A stretch of 9,535 nucleotides of DNA, taken from assembly GCA_964568795.1 (NCBI GenBank), contig CAZMRQ010000045.1, forward strand, positions 1 through 9,535, given 5' to 3'. This stretch comes from CAZMRQ01 sp964568795 (GTDB lineage: Bacteria; Pseudomonadota; Gammaproteobacteria; Comchoanobacterales; Comchoanobacteraceae). The notes beneath the pieces were generated by a model. It had not been told where the DNA came from, did no database searches, and was given only the letters and a program-made list of their open reading frames with translations. The position numbers were made by a program, and so were the translations under genes. Positions 1-6,449 of this stretch are shown piece after piece; the first letter of the stretch is position 1; every line of letters starts with the position of its first letter.

Positions 1-107
1 TCAGGGCGCTGTGCACGCTTCGCCATCTCCAGATCCCGTTTCCATTCACTAGCTTCACTCCCTCGATAAACAAGATCAACTGCTTTATTTATTGACTCTT
101 TATTCAT
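1..107 (-). CDS. 5' end of an unrecognised gene (partial)
   Basis: An ATG at 107-105 opens a frame that stays open for 35 codons to the left edge, so only the N-terminus is visible. The product begins MNKESINKAVDLVYRG and continues with a charged, probably helical stretch rich in Glu, Lys and Arg. There is no signal peptide or membrane segment in the visible part. The start is supported by a promoter-like pair at 128-156 placed about 20 bases upstream; the ribosome binding site is weak (the leader contains only a GTGG-like element). I do not recognise the family, and 35 residues are too few for a functional call. It is divergent from the rhodopsin-like gene that starts at 312. Confidence 0.5.
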   Translation of the reverse strand, partial: MNKESINKAVDLVYRGSEASEWKRDLEMAKRAQRP

Positions 108-127
108 AAACCACTATCTTTTTTACT

Positions 128-156
128 ATAATAACATAAAATACTCTAAAATTCAA
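128..156 (-). promoter_or_regulatory. sigma-70 type promoter for the left-edge gene
   Basis: Read on the minus strand, TTGAAT (156-151) and TATTAT (133-128) are separated by exactly 17 bases. The first matches the -35 consensus at four of six bases and the second the -10 consensus at five of six. Transcription would begin near 121, giving a leader of about 14 bases before the ATG at 107. The region is very AT-rich, so chance matches are possible. Confidence 0.45.
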
Positions 157-298
157 TGGATTGACCCTAATCAAGGCATGAGCTTTAACTTCGCGGAATG
201 GACTATCACTGACATACATAGCGGCCTTTTAAAAATCAACTCAATAGTCCCTTTTTATAATCTTTGGCATTGTTGTATTTTTATGCTACCGTATCAAA

Positions 299-303
299 AA
301 GGA
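299..303 (+). promoter_or_regulatory. ribosome binding site that fixes the start at 312
   Basis: AAGGA lies 8 bases before the ATG at 312, the best-spaced Shine-Dalgarno site near this gene. It overlaps the ATG at 303 and lies downstream of the in-frame TTG at 264, so both of those alternative starts are less likely. Confidence 0.6.
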
Positions 304-311
304 TGATTTCT

Positions 312-1013
312 ATGGAGTATTTAACTTTTACCGCTCACCAATGGGTAGAGAATGCTCTATTTATGAGCCTCATCATAAGCTTTTCTCTGTCCGCTTTATG
401 CTTTGCCTCTGCAAGCAACATCACTCTTTTCCGTTTTGCCCGACAGATACTCGGGTTTATCCTGCTCATCAATAGTGCTTACTACTACCATGCTCATCAA
501 CAATGGCTGAGTTCATTCGTACACCACTCATCTGGCTATTTACACATTGGTCTTCCTCTCAATCTATCTTTATATGATATGAAGTGGGTTGTTCTCTTGC
601 CTCTCATTGGCCTGACCACTCTGCTATGCCAACAACGAATGTCTTGCCCCTCACGGGTTATAGCCACATTGCTGCTTGGCGTAGCTGCTCCTAGTATCAT
701 GCTTCTCCCTATACCCACAATCATAAGCTTGGCCCTTTCTGCAGGAACCCTTTTTATCTACATCATTCTGATCTTTTACTATAAACATGAACTAACTAAC
801 TGCCTCGATATAGCGTACAAATGGATGATGATCCTCATGCCTCTGTCCCTCATGTGCTTGCCACTGGCACAGTTCGTATCACTCAATCATGATATTCCTA
901 TTAGCTTCAGCCCATTTGTATTTGCCATGGTTGATAATGGTATACTGATTACTTTCACCGTATCGATTTTAATCATTACTGCACTTTCTCAAAAAAAAGA
1001 CGCGCGCCAATAA
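312..1013 (+). CDS. Seven-helix rhodopsin-like membrane protein lacking the retinal lysine
   Basis: The product has 233 residues and about seven hydrophobic segments (roughly 14-32, 42-60, 88-106, 115-132, 136-157, 168-190 and 201-225), with no signal peptide. Helix order, spacing and residues resemble proteorhodopsin from memory. Helix C reads KWVVLLPL (91-98) where the family has DWLLTVPL. Helix F reads AYKWMM then P184, like the family's AYNTMM then Pro. Helix G has D208 at the conserved aspartate. The retinal-binding lysine, four residues after that aspartate, is L212; the proton-acceptor aspartate is K91; the proton-donor position is T102. It is therefore unlikely to be an ordinary light-driven proton pump. 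K91 and D208 could pair as a salt bridge, or K91 might hold a chromophore; both are inference. The start at 312 is chosen by the AAGGA site. It lies 70 bases upstream of a permease gene on the same strand. If the fold call is wrong, it remains an integral inner-membrane protein of unknown function. Confidence 0.6.
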   Translation: MEYLTFTAHQWVENALFMSLIISFSLSALCFASASNITLFRFARQILGFILLINSAYYYHAHQQWLSSFVHHSSGYLHIGLPLNLSLYDMKWVVLLPLIGLTTLLCQQRMSCPSRVIATLLLGVAAPSIMLLPIPTIISLALSAGTLFIYIILIFYYKHELTNCLDIAYKWMMILMPLSLMCLPLAQFVSLNHDIPISFSPFVFAMVDNGILITFTVSILIITALSQKKDARQ

Positions 1014-1083
1014 TGAATGCTGTGAAATCTAATATTTCTATGATACCTTTTATAAGTTAATCTCTATAGCAGGCAGTTGAATC

Positions 1084-2268
1084 ATGAATGCGATGTATAG
1101 CAGCCTGGTTATGTTAATTGGCCTCATGCTTGGCTCTGGCTTGTTAGCAATGCCATTTAAAACAATCGTTCATGGCTTCAACGGCAGTGTCGTCACTGTG
1201 TTTGTAACAGGTTGCTTTTCACTGGCAACACTCCTAATTTTTAATAAAGTTATATCCCTGCAGAAAAAAAATACTGACACACTTTTTTCAATATCTGCTG
1301 ATCATTTCTCAAAGCCAGTCCAGTATCTATCTCATTGCTGTTTTATGCTGACCAAGTTCTTTATCTCTATTTCATTCACCCTAGGCTTTGCTCAATTGAT
1401 ATCATCACTCGCTCAGCAGATTAATATCCCACTATCTGTGAGCCACGCCGCCATACTTTCCGTCACCTGCATTATGATCCTCATCCACTATAATATTTTA
1501 TATATGATTAAACTAAACCTGCTATTAATGATTTTTAAAATACTGAGCTTTGTAACAATCTTGACCCTGTCTTTTCAGCATGGTCATTATGTCAGTCTCT
1601 TTTCTCAAGCACATATAGAATGGCATGCCGTGCCTGTAATTTTTGCTGCTTTCACTGCCCACCCAGCTTTGCCTAGTTTAAGGAAACACCTTGTTTCATC
1701 TCAACAAAAATTGAGCACTCTCCTTTGTATTAGTGTCATTTTCTCTGGGTTTGCAATTTTTCTTTATCTTTTAAGCATTGATATGCTTCTCCCACATTCT
1801 GGTCAGTTATCCATGGGGGAACTGACCCAGCACCAACAAATTTATGGAGGTGAGCTAAAAGCACTGTTTTATGCTATTGACAATGTCACTTCATCAACGC
1901 TAATCATTGCAGCACTTGATAGCTTTACACTCACTGCATTGGCTATGCCTTGGTTATCATCCAGTCTATCCTGTATTGATTTCATTGAAGATGCACTCGA
2001 ACGTTTATGGAAAGTCGATAATAGATCCTTAGCATCCGTCATCACCTTTATTCCATCACTCTTTACTGCTATCTTTTTCCCGCATGCCTTTACCTCTTTT
2101 GTTTCATGGACAGCCTTGGTTGCACTGCCTTTGTATGTCATTATTCCTACTGTTATTTTATTAAGACAAAACATGACTCAATCCTTTCTATACCATCCCT
2201 GGATACTTCGACTTATACTTGTGCTCACGTGTATTATTGCACTTACCCAACTCCCCTTCTCTTACTAA
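1084..2268 (+). CDS. Aromatic/hydroxy amino acid permease family (TyrP/Mtr-like) transporter
   Basis: The product has 394 residues with about 11 hydrophobic segments, the usual size for the HAAAP family (Mtr, TnaB and TyrP of E. coli), which imports tryptophan or tyrosine by proton symport across the inner membrane. The N-terminal helix carries GLMLGSGLLAMPF (13-25), the glycine-rich signature of the family that forms the unwound substrate-binding region. A second family-like stretch, AHPALPSLRKHL (192-203), matches the G/H-x-x-x-PSL-x-K element around helix 5. Substrate cannot be told from sequence, and a branched specificity is possible. The start at 1084 has a modest AGG about 10 bases upstream; an in-frame ATG at 1093 is an alternative. 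The gene follows the rhodopsin-like gene by 70 bases and may be cotranscribed. No clear terminator hairpin follows it. Confidence 0.8.
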   Translation: MNAMYSSLVMLIGLMLGSGLLAMPFKTIVHGFNGSVVTVFVTGCFSLATLLIFNKVISLQKKNTDTLFSISADHFSKPVQYLSHCCFMLTKFFISISFTLGFAQLISSLAQQINIPLSVSHAAILSVTCIMILIHYNILYMIKLNLLLMIFKILSFVTILTLSFQHGHYVSLFSQAHIEWHAVPVIFAAFTAHPALPSLRKHLVSSQQKLSTLLCISVIFSGFAIFLYLLSIDMLLPHSGQLSMGELTQHQQIYGGELKALFYAIDNVTSSTLIIAALDSFTLTALAMPWLSSSLSCIDFIEDALERLWKVDNRSLASVITFIPSLFTAIFFPHAFTSFVSWTALVALPLYVIIPTVILLRQNMTQSFLYHPWILRLILVLTCIIALTQLPFSY

Positions 2269-2452
2269 GTTTGATATCCCCCTATTTTTCAGTGCAGTAA
2301 AAAAATTTATCGCTGCTTCTTCTCTCAACCTAAAAAATCCATTGAATCAAATAATTGCAACTAATAACTGCTCGAAAATGCAGAATACCACCGCCTTAAA
2401 AATTCCAATATAGAAGCTTTGGGTAAGTCAGTCATGCATCTGCTTTGTGTTG

Positions 2453-2500
2453 ATCTAAAGGGAATGATTCACATAAATCACATAATAAAGATCTTTAGAT
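2453..2500. repeat. 8-bp inverted repeat flanking tandem 9-mers
   Basis: ATCTAAAG (2453-2460) and CTTTAGAT (2493-2500) are perfect inverted copies separated by 32 bases. The right arm overlaps the palindrome AAAGATCTTT (2487-2496), so two alternative foldings or two binding sites exist. There is no following T-run, so it does not look like an intrinsic terminator. Confidence 0.45.
2469..2486. repeat. Tandem 9-mer TCACATAAA / TCACATAAT
   Basis: Two adjacent 9-base units differ only at the last base. They sit inside the loop of the inverted repeat at 2453-2500. Short tandem sites of this kind are typical of operator half-sites bound on nearly one helix face, but no regulator is identified. Confidence 0.45.
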
Positions 2501-2591
2501 TACTTCTTGACTCTGGTAAATTTTACAGACAACATATACTGGAAACTACGACCCTGCAACAAGGATTTTGAACGCAAACTGCACGCGCCTC

Positions 2592-2601
2592 TCAGATCTG
2601 A
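2592..2601. repeat. 10-bp palindrome TCAGATCTGA
   Basis: This is a perfect palindrome 95 bases upstream of hemE. It shares the AGATCT core with the palindrome at 2487-2496, 105 bases to its left. It could be an operator or part of the hemE leader; no function can be assigned from sequence. Confidence 0.35.
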
Positions 2602-2695
2602 CACGCTTCATTCTTCTAGGCCGAAAAACATATGCTGCCTACTATTGATGCTAAGAGTCATAGAGTGAGAACAGACACATATACCCAATAGAACT

Positions 2696-3697
2696 ATGAC
2701 ACAAAAATACCCCAATCAACTGCTACTCGACCGACTGAATAATCGCTCAACATCACGTATCCCTGTCTGGTTAATGCGCCAGGCTGGCCGGCATTTGCCT
2801 GGGTATAGAGCTCTCAGAAAAAAACAAAGCAATTTCTTTCAATTCATCCAGCAATCTCATTTCACTACAGCTGCAGCACTCGAACCACTCGAGCGCTATA
2901 ACCTTGATGCAGCTATAGTCTTCTCAGACATCCTCACTATCCCCTACTGGCTTGGTTGGCCAGTTGAGTTTACCGGTCACAGTGGCATACAGATCCCACC
3001 CGTCAAATCAGCAAGGGATCTCCACCAGTTTGACATGCATAAACTAAAGAAAAATCTAGCTAATTGGCATGCATTAGCTGACCTAAGACAAAATGTCACT
3101 GATAGACCCATTATTGGTTTTGTCGGAGCTCCCTGGACTCTAGCTTGTTACTGCCTGGGAAAGAGTCGCGACCAATTCAGCGAAGCCCGTGCACACCTTG
3201 CCCAAAAGACCCCGTGGTTTATGGATCTACTCGGCATTCTCACCACAGCTATTCTGCATTCAATTGACACTCAAGTCGCCCAAGGGGCTGACACTATTAT
3301 GATTTTTGATAGCTGGGCAGGTCTCTGCAACCCCAACACTTATCAAAGCATCTCTTCTTTGCTAAACACAATCATGGCCCACATTGCCAATCATCAAATT
3401 CCGTCTATTCTTTTTGCTAAGGGCCATTCGTATTCCGAGCAAAGAAGGCTGAATAGTGACTGCATCACTCTTGACTGGTGCCAAAATTTACCCACACATC
3501 TCGATCAGCCTATTCAGGGTCTTTTTGATCCAGCACTTCTGCTCACAGACTTCCAGACTATTGAAACAACTGTTCATAAAACTTTGGAAAAAATCAATTC
3601 AGAAAAGTATATTGGGAACCTTGGCCATGGCCTATTGCCAAACACACCACCTGAGAACGTGGCTTGTTTTGTGCAAGCAATAAAATCAGCACATTAG
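2696..3697 (+). CDS. hemE: Uroporphyrinogen decarboxylase
   Basis: This cytosolic enzyme removes the four acetate carboxyls of uroporphyrinogen III to give coproporphyrinogen III in haem synthesis. The 333-residue product is somewhat shorter than the usual 350 or so. The N-terminal signature IPVWLMRQAGRHLP (22-35) holds R28 and R32, equivalent to substrate-binding Arg37 and Arg41 of the human enzyme. FSDIL (76-80) supplies the key aspartate D78 (human Asp86), GAPWTLACY (144-152) supplies Y152 (human Tyr164), FDSWAG (204-209) supplies S206 (human Ser219), and NLGHG (308-312) supplies H311 (human His339). All catalytic and binding residues are thus kept, so it should be active. The usual GNLDP motif is altered to GLFDP (near residue 275). 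The start at 2696 fits the family N-terminus although no good Shine-Dalgarno site precedes it. It is followed 47 bases later by the zinc-finger gene. Confidence 0.96.
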   Translation: MTQKYPNQLLLDRLNNRSTSRIPVWLMRQAGRHLPGYRALRKKQSNFFQFIQQSHFTTAAALEPLERYNLDAAIVFSDILTIPYWLGWPVEFTGHSGIQIPPVKSARDLHQFDMHKLKKNLANWHALADLRQNVTDRPIIGFVGAPWTLACYCLGKSRDQFSEARAHLAQKTPWFMDLLGILTTAILHSIDTQVAQGADTIMIFDSWAGLCNPNTYQSISSLLNTIMAHIANHQIPSILFAKGHSYSEQRRLNSDCITLDWCQNLPTHLDQPIQGLFDPALLLTDFQTIETTVHKTLEKINSEKYIGNLGHGLLPNTPPENVACFVQAIKSAH

Positions 3698-3744
3698 CCT
3701 TGAATAAAAATATCTGCTACACTGGCAAAAATGATGATCACACT

Positions 3745-3921
3745 ATGAAAGAAGCATGCCAACAAAAAAGTGTATTTGTGTCAACAGAAACAATACAGTG
3801 CCCCCAGCCAGACGAACGTGTCTGGGATGCTCATCCAGTCATCTTTTTAAAAATAGAAAAAGGGGAAACCACAGCCTGTCCGTACTGCAACACCCTATAT
3901 GAGAGAAGACAGAATACATGA
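3745..3921 (+). CDS. Small CHCC zinc-finger protein (NDUFS6-like domain)
   Basis: The product is 58 residues. It contains C19, H30, C45 and C48 in the arrangement C-x10-H-x14-C-x2-C, ending in CPYC, with the GETTACPYC context seen in the zinc-finger CHCC family. That family includes the zinc-binding complex I subunit NDUFS6 of mitochondria and many short free-standing proteobacterial proteins. The four residues should bind one zinc ion. The bacterial single-domain proteins have no well-settled role, and none can be inferred here. The ATG at 3745 is chosen because it gives the normal short family length; the same frame is open further left into hemE but only with a TTG start. A TGC-TACACT extended -10 lies at 3715-3723 without a matching -35. 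Its stop codon overlaps the next start by ATGA. Confidence 0.8.
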   Translation: MKEACQQKSVFVSTETIQCPQPDERVWDAHPVIFLKIEKGETTACPYCNTLYERRQNT

Positions 3922-5180
3922 CTTCCCTACGTAAGACACTTCTTGCCACACTCATTGTTGGCCTCGCATCATCCTTTTATGTCTACGAGTTTTTCTTGCG
4001 AGTCATGCCAAGTGTGATCACTGAGCAGCTTATGTTGGACTTTCAAATCAGTGCTGGACACTTAAGCATGATGACTTCATGTTTTCTTTATGCTTATGCC
4101 GCTATGCAACTTCCTTCTGGACTCTTGATTGATCGCTATGGCCCAAGAAAATGTCTCACCATAGCCGTCGTTATTTGCGCCCTAGCCACATACCTTTTTC
4201 AGCTCAGCACCCATGTGGCCATTGGCAGTCTAACCCGACTATTGATAGGGGGAGCCTCTGCTTTTGCTTTTATCGCACCGCTTACATTGGCCTCACGTTG
4301 GTTTGCTTTAAAAAGATTTGCTTTAATTGCTGGGATGATCCAACTTCTAGGCTGTGTTGGTGCAATAGCAGGTGGCTCACCTATTGCCTACATCACGAAC
4401 CTTCTTGGCTGGAGACAAGCCCTGGTATGGTCGACATGGTTTGGCATAGCACTTGGACTGATATTCTGGCTCATTATTCGTGACTGGCCTGACAAACGAC
4501 ACCGCAGTTATATAAAATACTCTAAGAAGGAATCTGAATGGAAAAGATTAAAACAAGTTTGCCGAGAACCCCAGAACTGGCTAATTGGCATTGTTGGTTT
4601 TTCCACATGGAGCGCTATGGGCACATTGGCTGAGCTATGGGGCGTCCCATTCTTTATGAAAAAACTAGCAATTCCAGCACATGAAGCGGCTTTGCTTATT
4701 CTCATTGTCTGGCTTGGAGTAGCTCTAGGAAGCCCGATCACTGGCTGGTGGTCAAATCACATTCAATCACGACGCAAACCACTTCTGCTATTACTGACTA
4801 TATCGCTGCTAACCTCCTGTTTGCTTATCTACATAGACAACCTTGGTCACAGCCTTAGAACAATAATCCTCTTTCTTCTCGGTTTTTCAGCCGGTGCCCA
4901 GCCAATTACCTTTGCACTTATTGCTGACAACAATGCCAAAGGCTGTGTAGGAACTGCATTTGGCTTCAATAATATGGCTGTGGTGTCAGGTGCTTTTCTG
5001 CTACAACCTATGATAGGTTATCTCCTGGACTGGTCCTGGGATGGCACAATGACCAATGGCATCCCTGTTTATCAGCTTCACGATTATAAGTTGGCCTTTG
5101 CCGTCATTCCATTAGCCAGCCTCATTGGTCTGCTTGTTACATATTTTGGCATCCATGAAACACTTAATGAAAAGAAATAA
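3918..5180 (+). CDS. MFS transporter (first of tandem pair)
   Basis: This 420-residue inner-membrane protein has about 12 hydrophobic segments in two halves separated by a charged loop near residues 190-215. The major facilitator motif A is clear between helices 2 and 3 as GLLIDRYGPRK (68-78). The first helix carries YEFFLRVMPSV (23-33), a sequence I associate with MFS transporters of Legionella- and Coxiella-type bacteria. Substrate is unknown; the Pht amino acid or nucleoside transporters of Legionella are one possible comparison, but this is not shown. The start is an ATGA overlap with the zinc-finger gene, with GAGAAG about 9 bases upstream, so translation is probably coupled. The next gene is a collinear paralogue that overlaps its last 14 bases. 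Confidence 0.88.
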   Translation: MTSLRKTLLATLIVGLASSFYVYEFFLRVMPSVITEQLMLDFQISAGHLSMMTSCFLYAYAAMQLPSGLLIDRYGPRKCLTIAVVICALATYLFQLSTHVAIGSLTRLLIGGASAFAFIAPLTLASRWFALKRFALIAGMIQLLGCVGAIAGGSPIAYITNLLGWRQALVWSTWFGIALGLIFWLIIRDWPDKRHRSYIKYSKKESEWKRLKQVCREPQNWLIGIVGFSTWSAMGTLAELWGVPFFMKKLAIPAHEAALLILIVWLGVALGSPITGWWSNHIQSRRKPLLLLLTISLLTSCLLIYIDNLGHSLRTIILFLLGFSAGAQPITFALIADNNAKGCVGTAFGFNNMAVVSGAFLLQPMIGYLLDWSWDGTMTNGIPVYQLHDYKLAFAVIPLASLIGLLVTYFGIHETLNEKK

Positions 5181-6423
5181 AAACCTAGGCGCATGGCTCA
5201 CAGTCTTTGTGGCCAGCTTCCTGTATCTCTATGACTTTCTCATCAGGGTAGCCCCAGGTGTTTTAGCCAATGAGCTCTTATATCATACTCAGGTTAATCA
5301 ATCAGAATTAATCCTTATCAATAGTCTTTTCTACTATGGTTATGCCGTTATGCAAATCCCTGCGGGCCTCATTGTTGATCGTTTTGGACCTAAAAAACCA
5401 ATGATTTTTGGCACATTACTCGGGGCATTAAGCATAGCGAGCTTTACCTTTGCCTCCACTTTCTGGCCTTTGGCCATACTTCGTTTTTTTAGTGGTGCTG
5501 GTGTGGCATTTGCTTATATTTGCCCAATGGTTTACGCCCACTACTTCTTGCCTAAGCGCTACTTTGCTATGATCGGAGGGCTAATCCAATGCTTGGGTTG
5601 CTTTGGCGCTATCCTAGGCACAGCCCCAGTCGTTTATGTCGATCAAATGTATGACTGGCAATTTACACTGTGGCTTATCAGCAGCTTGGGCCTGTTGATT
5701 ATACTAGCATTTACGTTCATCAAGCCAGTCACCACCTCTTATCAAAGTAAGATGGGCTCTGAATGGCGCCGCCTGACAACAATCACACGTCTCGCACACA
5801 CTTGGTTGGTTGGGCTCATAGGTCTGATCCTCTGGTCCCCGATGCTAATCATTGCAGAGAACCTTGGTGTACAGTTCCTTGAAGCCACTCAAATACCCAC
5901 ACTTAAAGCCAGTCTGTTTATTTTAGTCATATGGCTCACTGTCGGCATCAGTGGTCCCTTTCATGGTTATTGGTCTTCCGGAAATTTAGAGCAACGACAG
6001 AAAATCATTTATATTGGCTTGATCTCTACCTTCTTAGGAACTATTGGCTTTATTTACTTTCCTGTCTTTACTCCATGGCTTTGGTGCTTGTTTGCTGTTC
6101 TTATCGGCTTTGGCTGCTCAAGTCAATGTGTCGCATTCGGCATTATCGACGACATTAATCAAGAAGAAAATCTGGCCACTGCTATTGGGGTACAAAACAT
6201 GTTTACAGTAAGCTCAGGCATCACTGTCTTGCCGTTTATAGGTTGGCTCAGCAACGCATTGCCCTACATGCAACCCAGTACAGTACCGCTTGCAACAGTA
6301 TTACGTCAATCCTTAACTGTTGTCCCCACTATCCTTATTATAGGGATAGTCCTAGCCTATCTACTCACAAAAATAAAAATAAAAAAACAAGGCCTTCCCA
6401 GAAGCAGGACTGACATGTTATGA
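5167..6423 (+). CDS. MFS transporter (second of tandem pair)
   Basis: This 418-residue product has about 12 hydrophobic segments and matches the preceding transporter from end to end. Helix 1 reads YDFLIRVAPGV (22-32) against YEFFLRVMPSV, motif A reads GLIVDRFGPKK (67-77), and the charged central loop has SEWRRL against SEWKRL. The two genes therefore arose by tandem duplication and have since diverged, for example in the second half where WGVPFF corresponds to LGVQFL. The ATG at 5167 is preferred because it gives the same N-terminal length as the paralogue; ATG 5155 is an in-frame alternative. Either choice overlaps the upstream gene, which implies coupled translation. The C-terminus after the last helix is Lys/Arg-rich. 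Substrate is unknown and may differ from that of the first copy. Confidence 0.87.
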   Translation: MKRNKNLGAWLTVFVASFLYLYDFLIRVAPGVLANELLYHTQVNQSELILINSLFYYGYAVMQIPAGLIVDRFGPKKPMIFGTLLGALSIASFTFASTFWPLAILRFFSGAGVAFAYICPMVYAHYFLPKRYFAMIGGLIQCLGCFGAILGTAPVVYVDQMYDWQFTLWLISSLGLLIILAFTFIKPVTTSYQSKMGSEWRRLTTITRLAHTWLVGLIGLILWSPMLIIAENLGVQFLEATQIPTLKASLFILVIWLTVGISGPFHGYWSSGNLEQRQKIIYIGLISTFLGTIGFIYFPVFTPWLWCLFAVLIGFGCSSQCVAFGIIDDINQEENLATAIGVQNMFTVSSGITVLPFIGWLSNALPYMQPSTVPLATVLRQSLTVVPTILIIGIVLAYLLTKIKIKKQGLPRSRTDML

Positions 6424-6444
6424 TAGCTGTAATATAGCTATCAT
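6420..6444. repeat. 9-bp perfect inverted repeat between MFS gene and nadK
   Basis: ATGATAGCT (6420-6428) and AGCTATCAT (6436-6444) are perfect inverted copies around a 7-base spacer. The left arm contains the stop codon of the second MFS gene and the right arm ends 5 bases before the nadK ATG. In RNA this would form a hairpin covering the place where a Shine-Dalgarno site is expected, and none is visible. No T-run follows, so it is not a typical terminator. It may be an RNA element affecting nadK translation or a protein-binding operator. Confidence 0.55.
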
Positions 6445-6449
6445 CGGAT

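Larger units (their letters stand above)
2269..2695. other. 427-base intergenic region with short symmetrical repeats
   Basis: No convincing gene is present; the small frames that enter from the left are out-of-frame continuations over the permease end. No tRNA or rRNA pattern was seen. The stretch holds a tandem 9-mer (2469-2486), an inverted repeat (2453-2500), and two 10-base palindromes with an AGATCT core (2487-2496 and 2592-2601). A -10-like TATACT occurs at 2535-2540 and a TTGACT at 2507-2512, but their 22-base spacing is too long for a normal promoter. It probably contains the hemE promoter and leader. A small RNA cannot be excluded. Confidence 0.5.

Noticed and set aside
200..250. 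7-bp inverted repeat GGACTAT / ATAGTCC
   Set aside because: The arms are short, 37 bases apart, with no accompanying T-run or promoter alignment, so chance is the simpler explanation.
256..261. TATAAT as a -10 box for the rhodopsin-like gene
   Set aside because: No acceptable -35 hexamer lies 16-18 bases upstream; the AT-rich region gives such matches by chance. TTGACC at 161-166 likewise lacks a good partner.
264..311. TTG start extending the rhodopsin-like protein by 16 residues
   Set aside because: No ribosome binding site precedes the TTG, while the ATG at 312 has AAGGA at 8 bases.
1869..2174. 101-codon minus-strand frame within the permease gene
   Set aside because: It lies wholly inside a well-supported membrane protein gene, has no family features and is explained as a shadow frame.
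2507..2540. TTGACT and TATACT as the hemE promoter
   Set aside because: The 22-base spacing is outside the normal sigma-70 range; neither element has a better partner.
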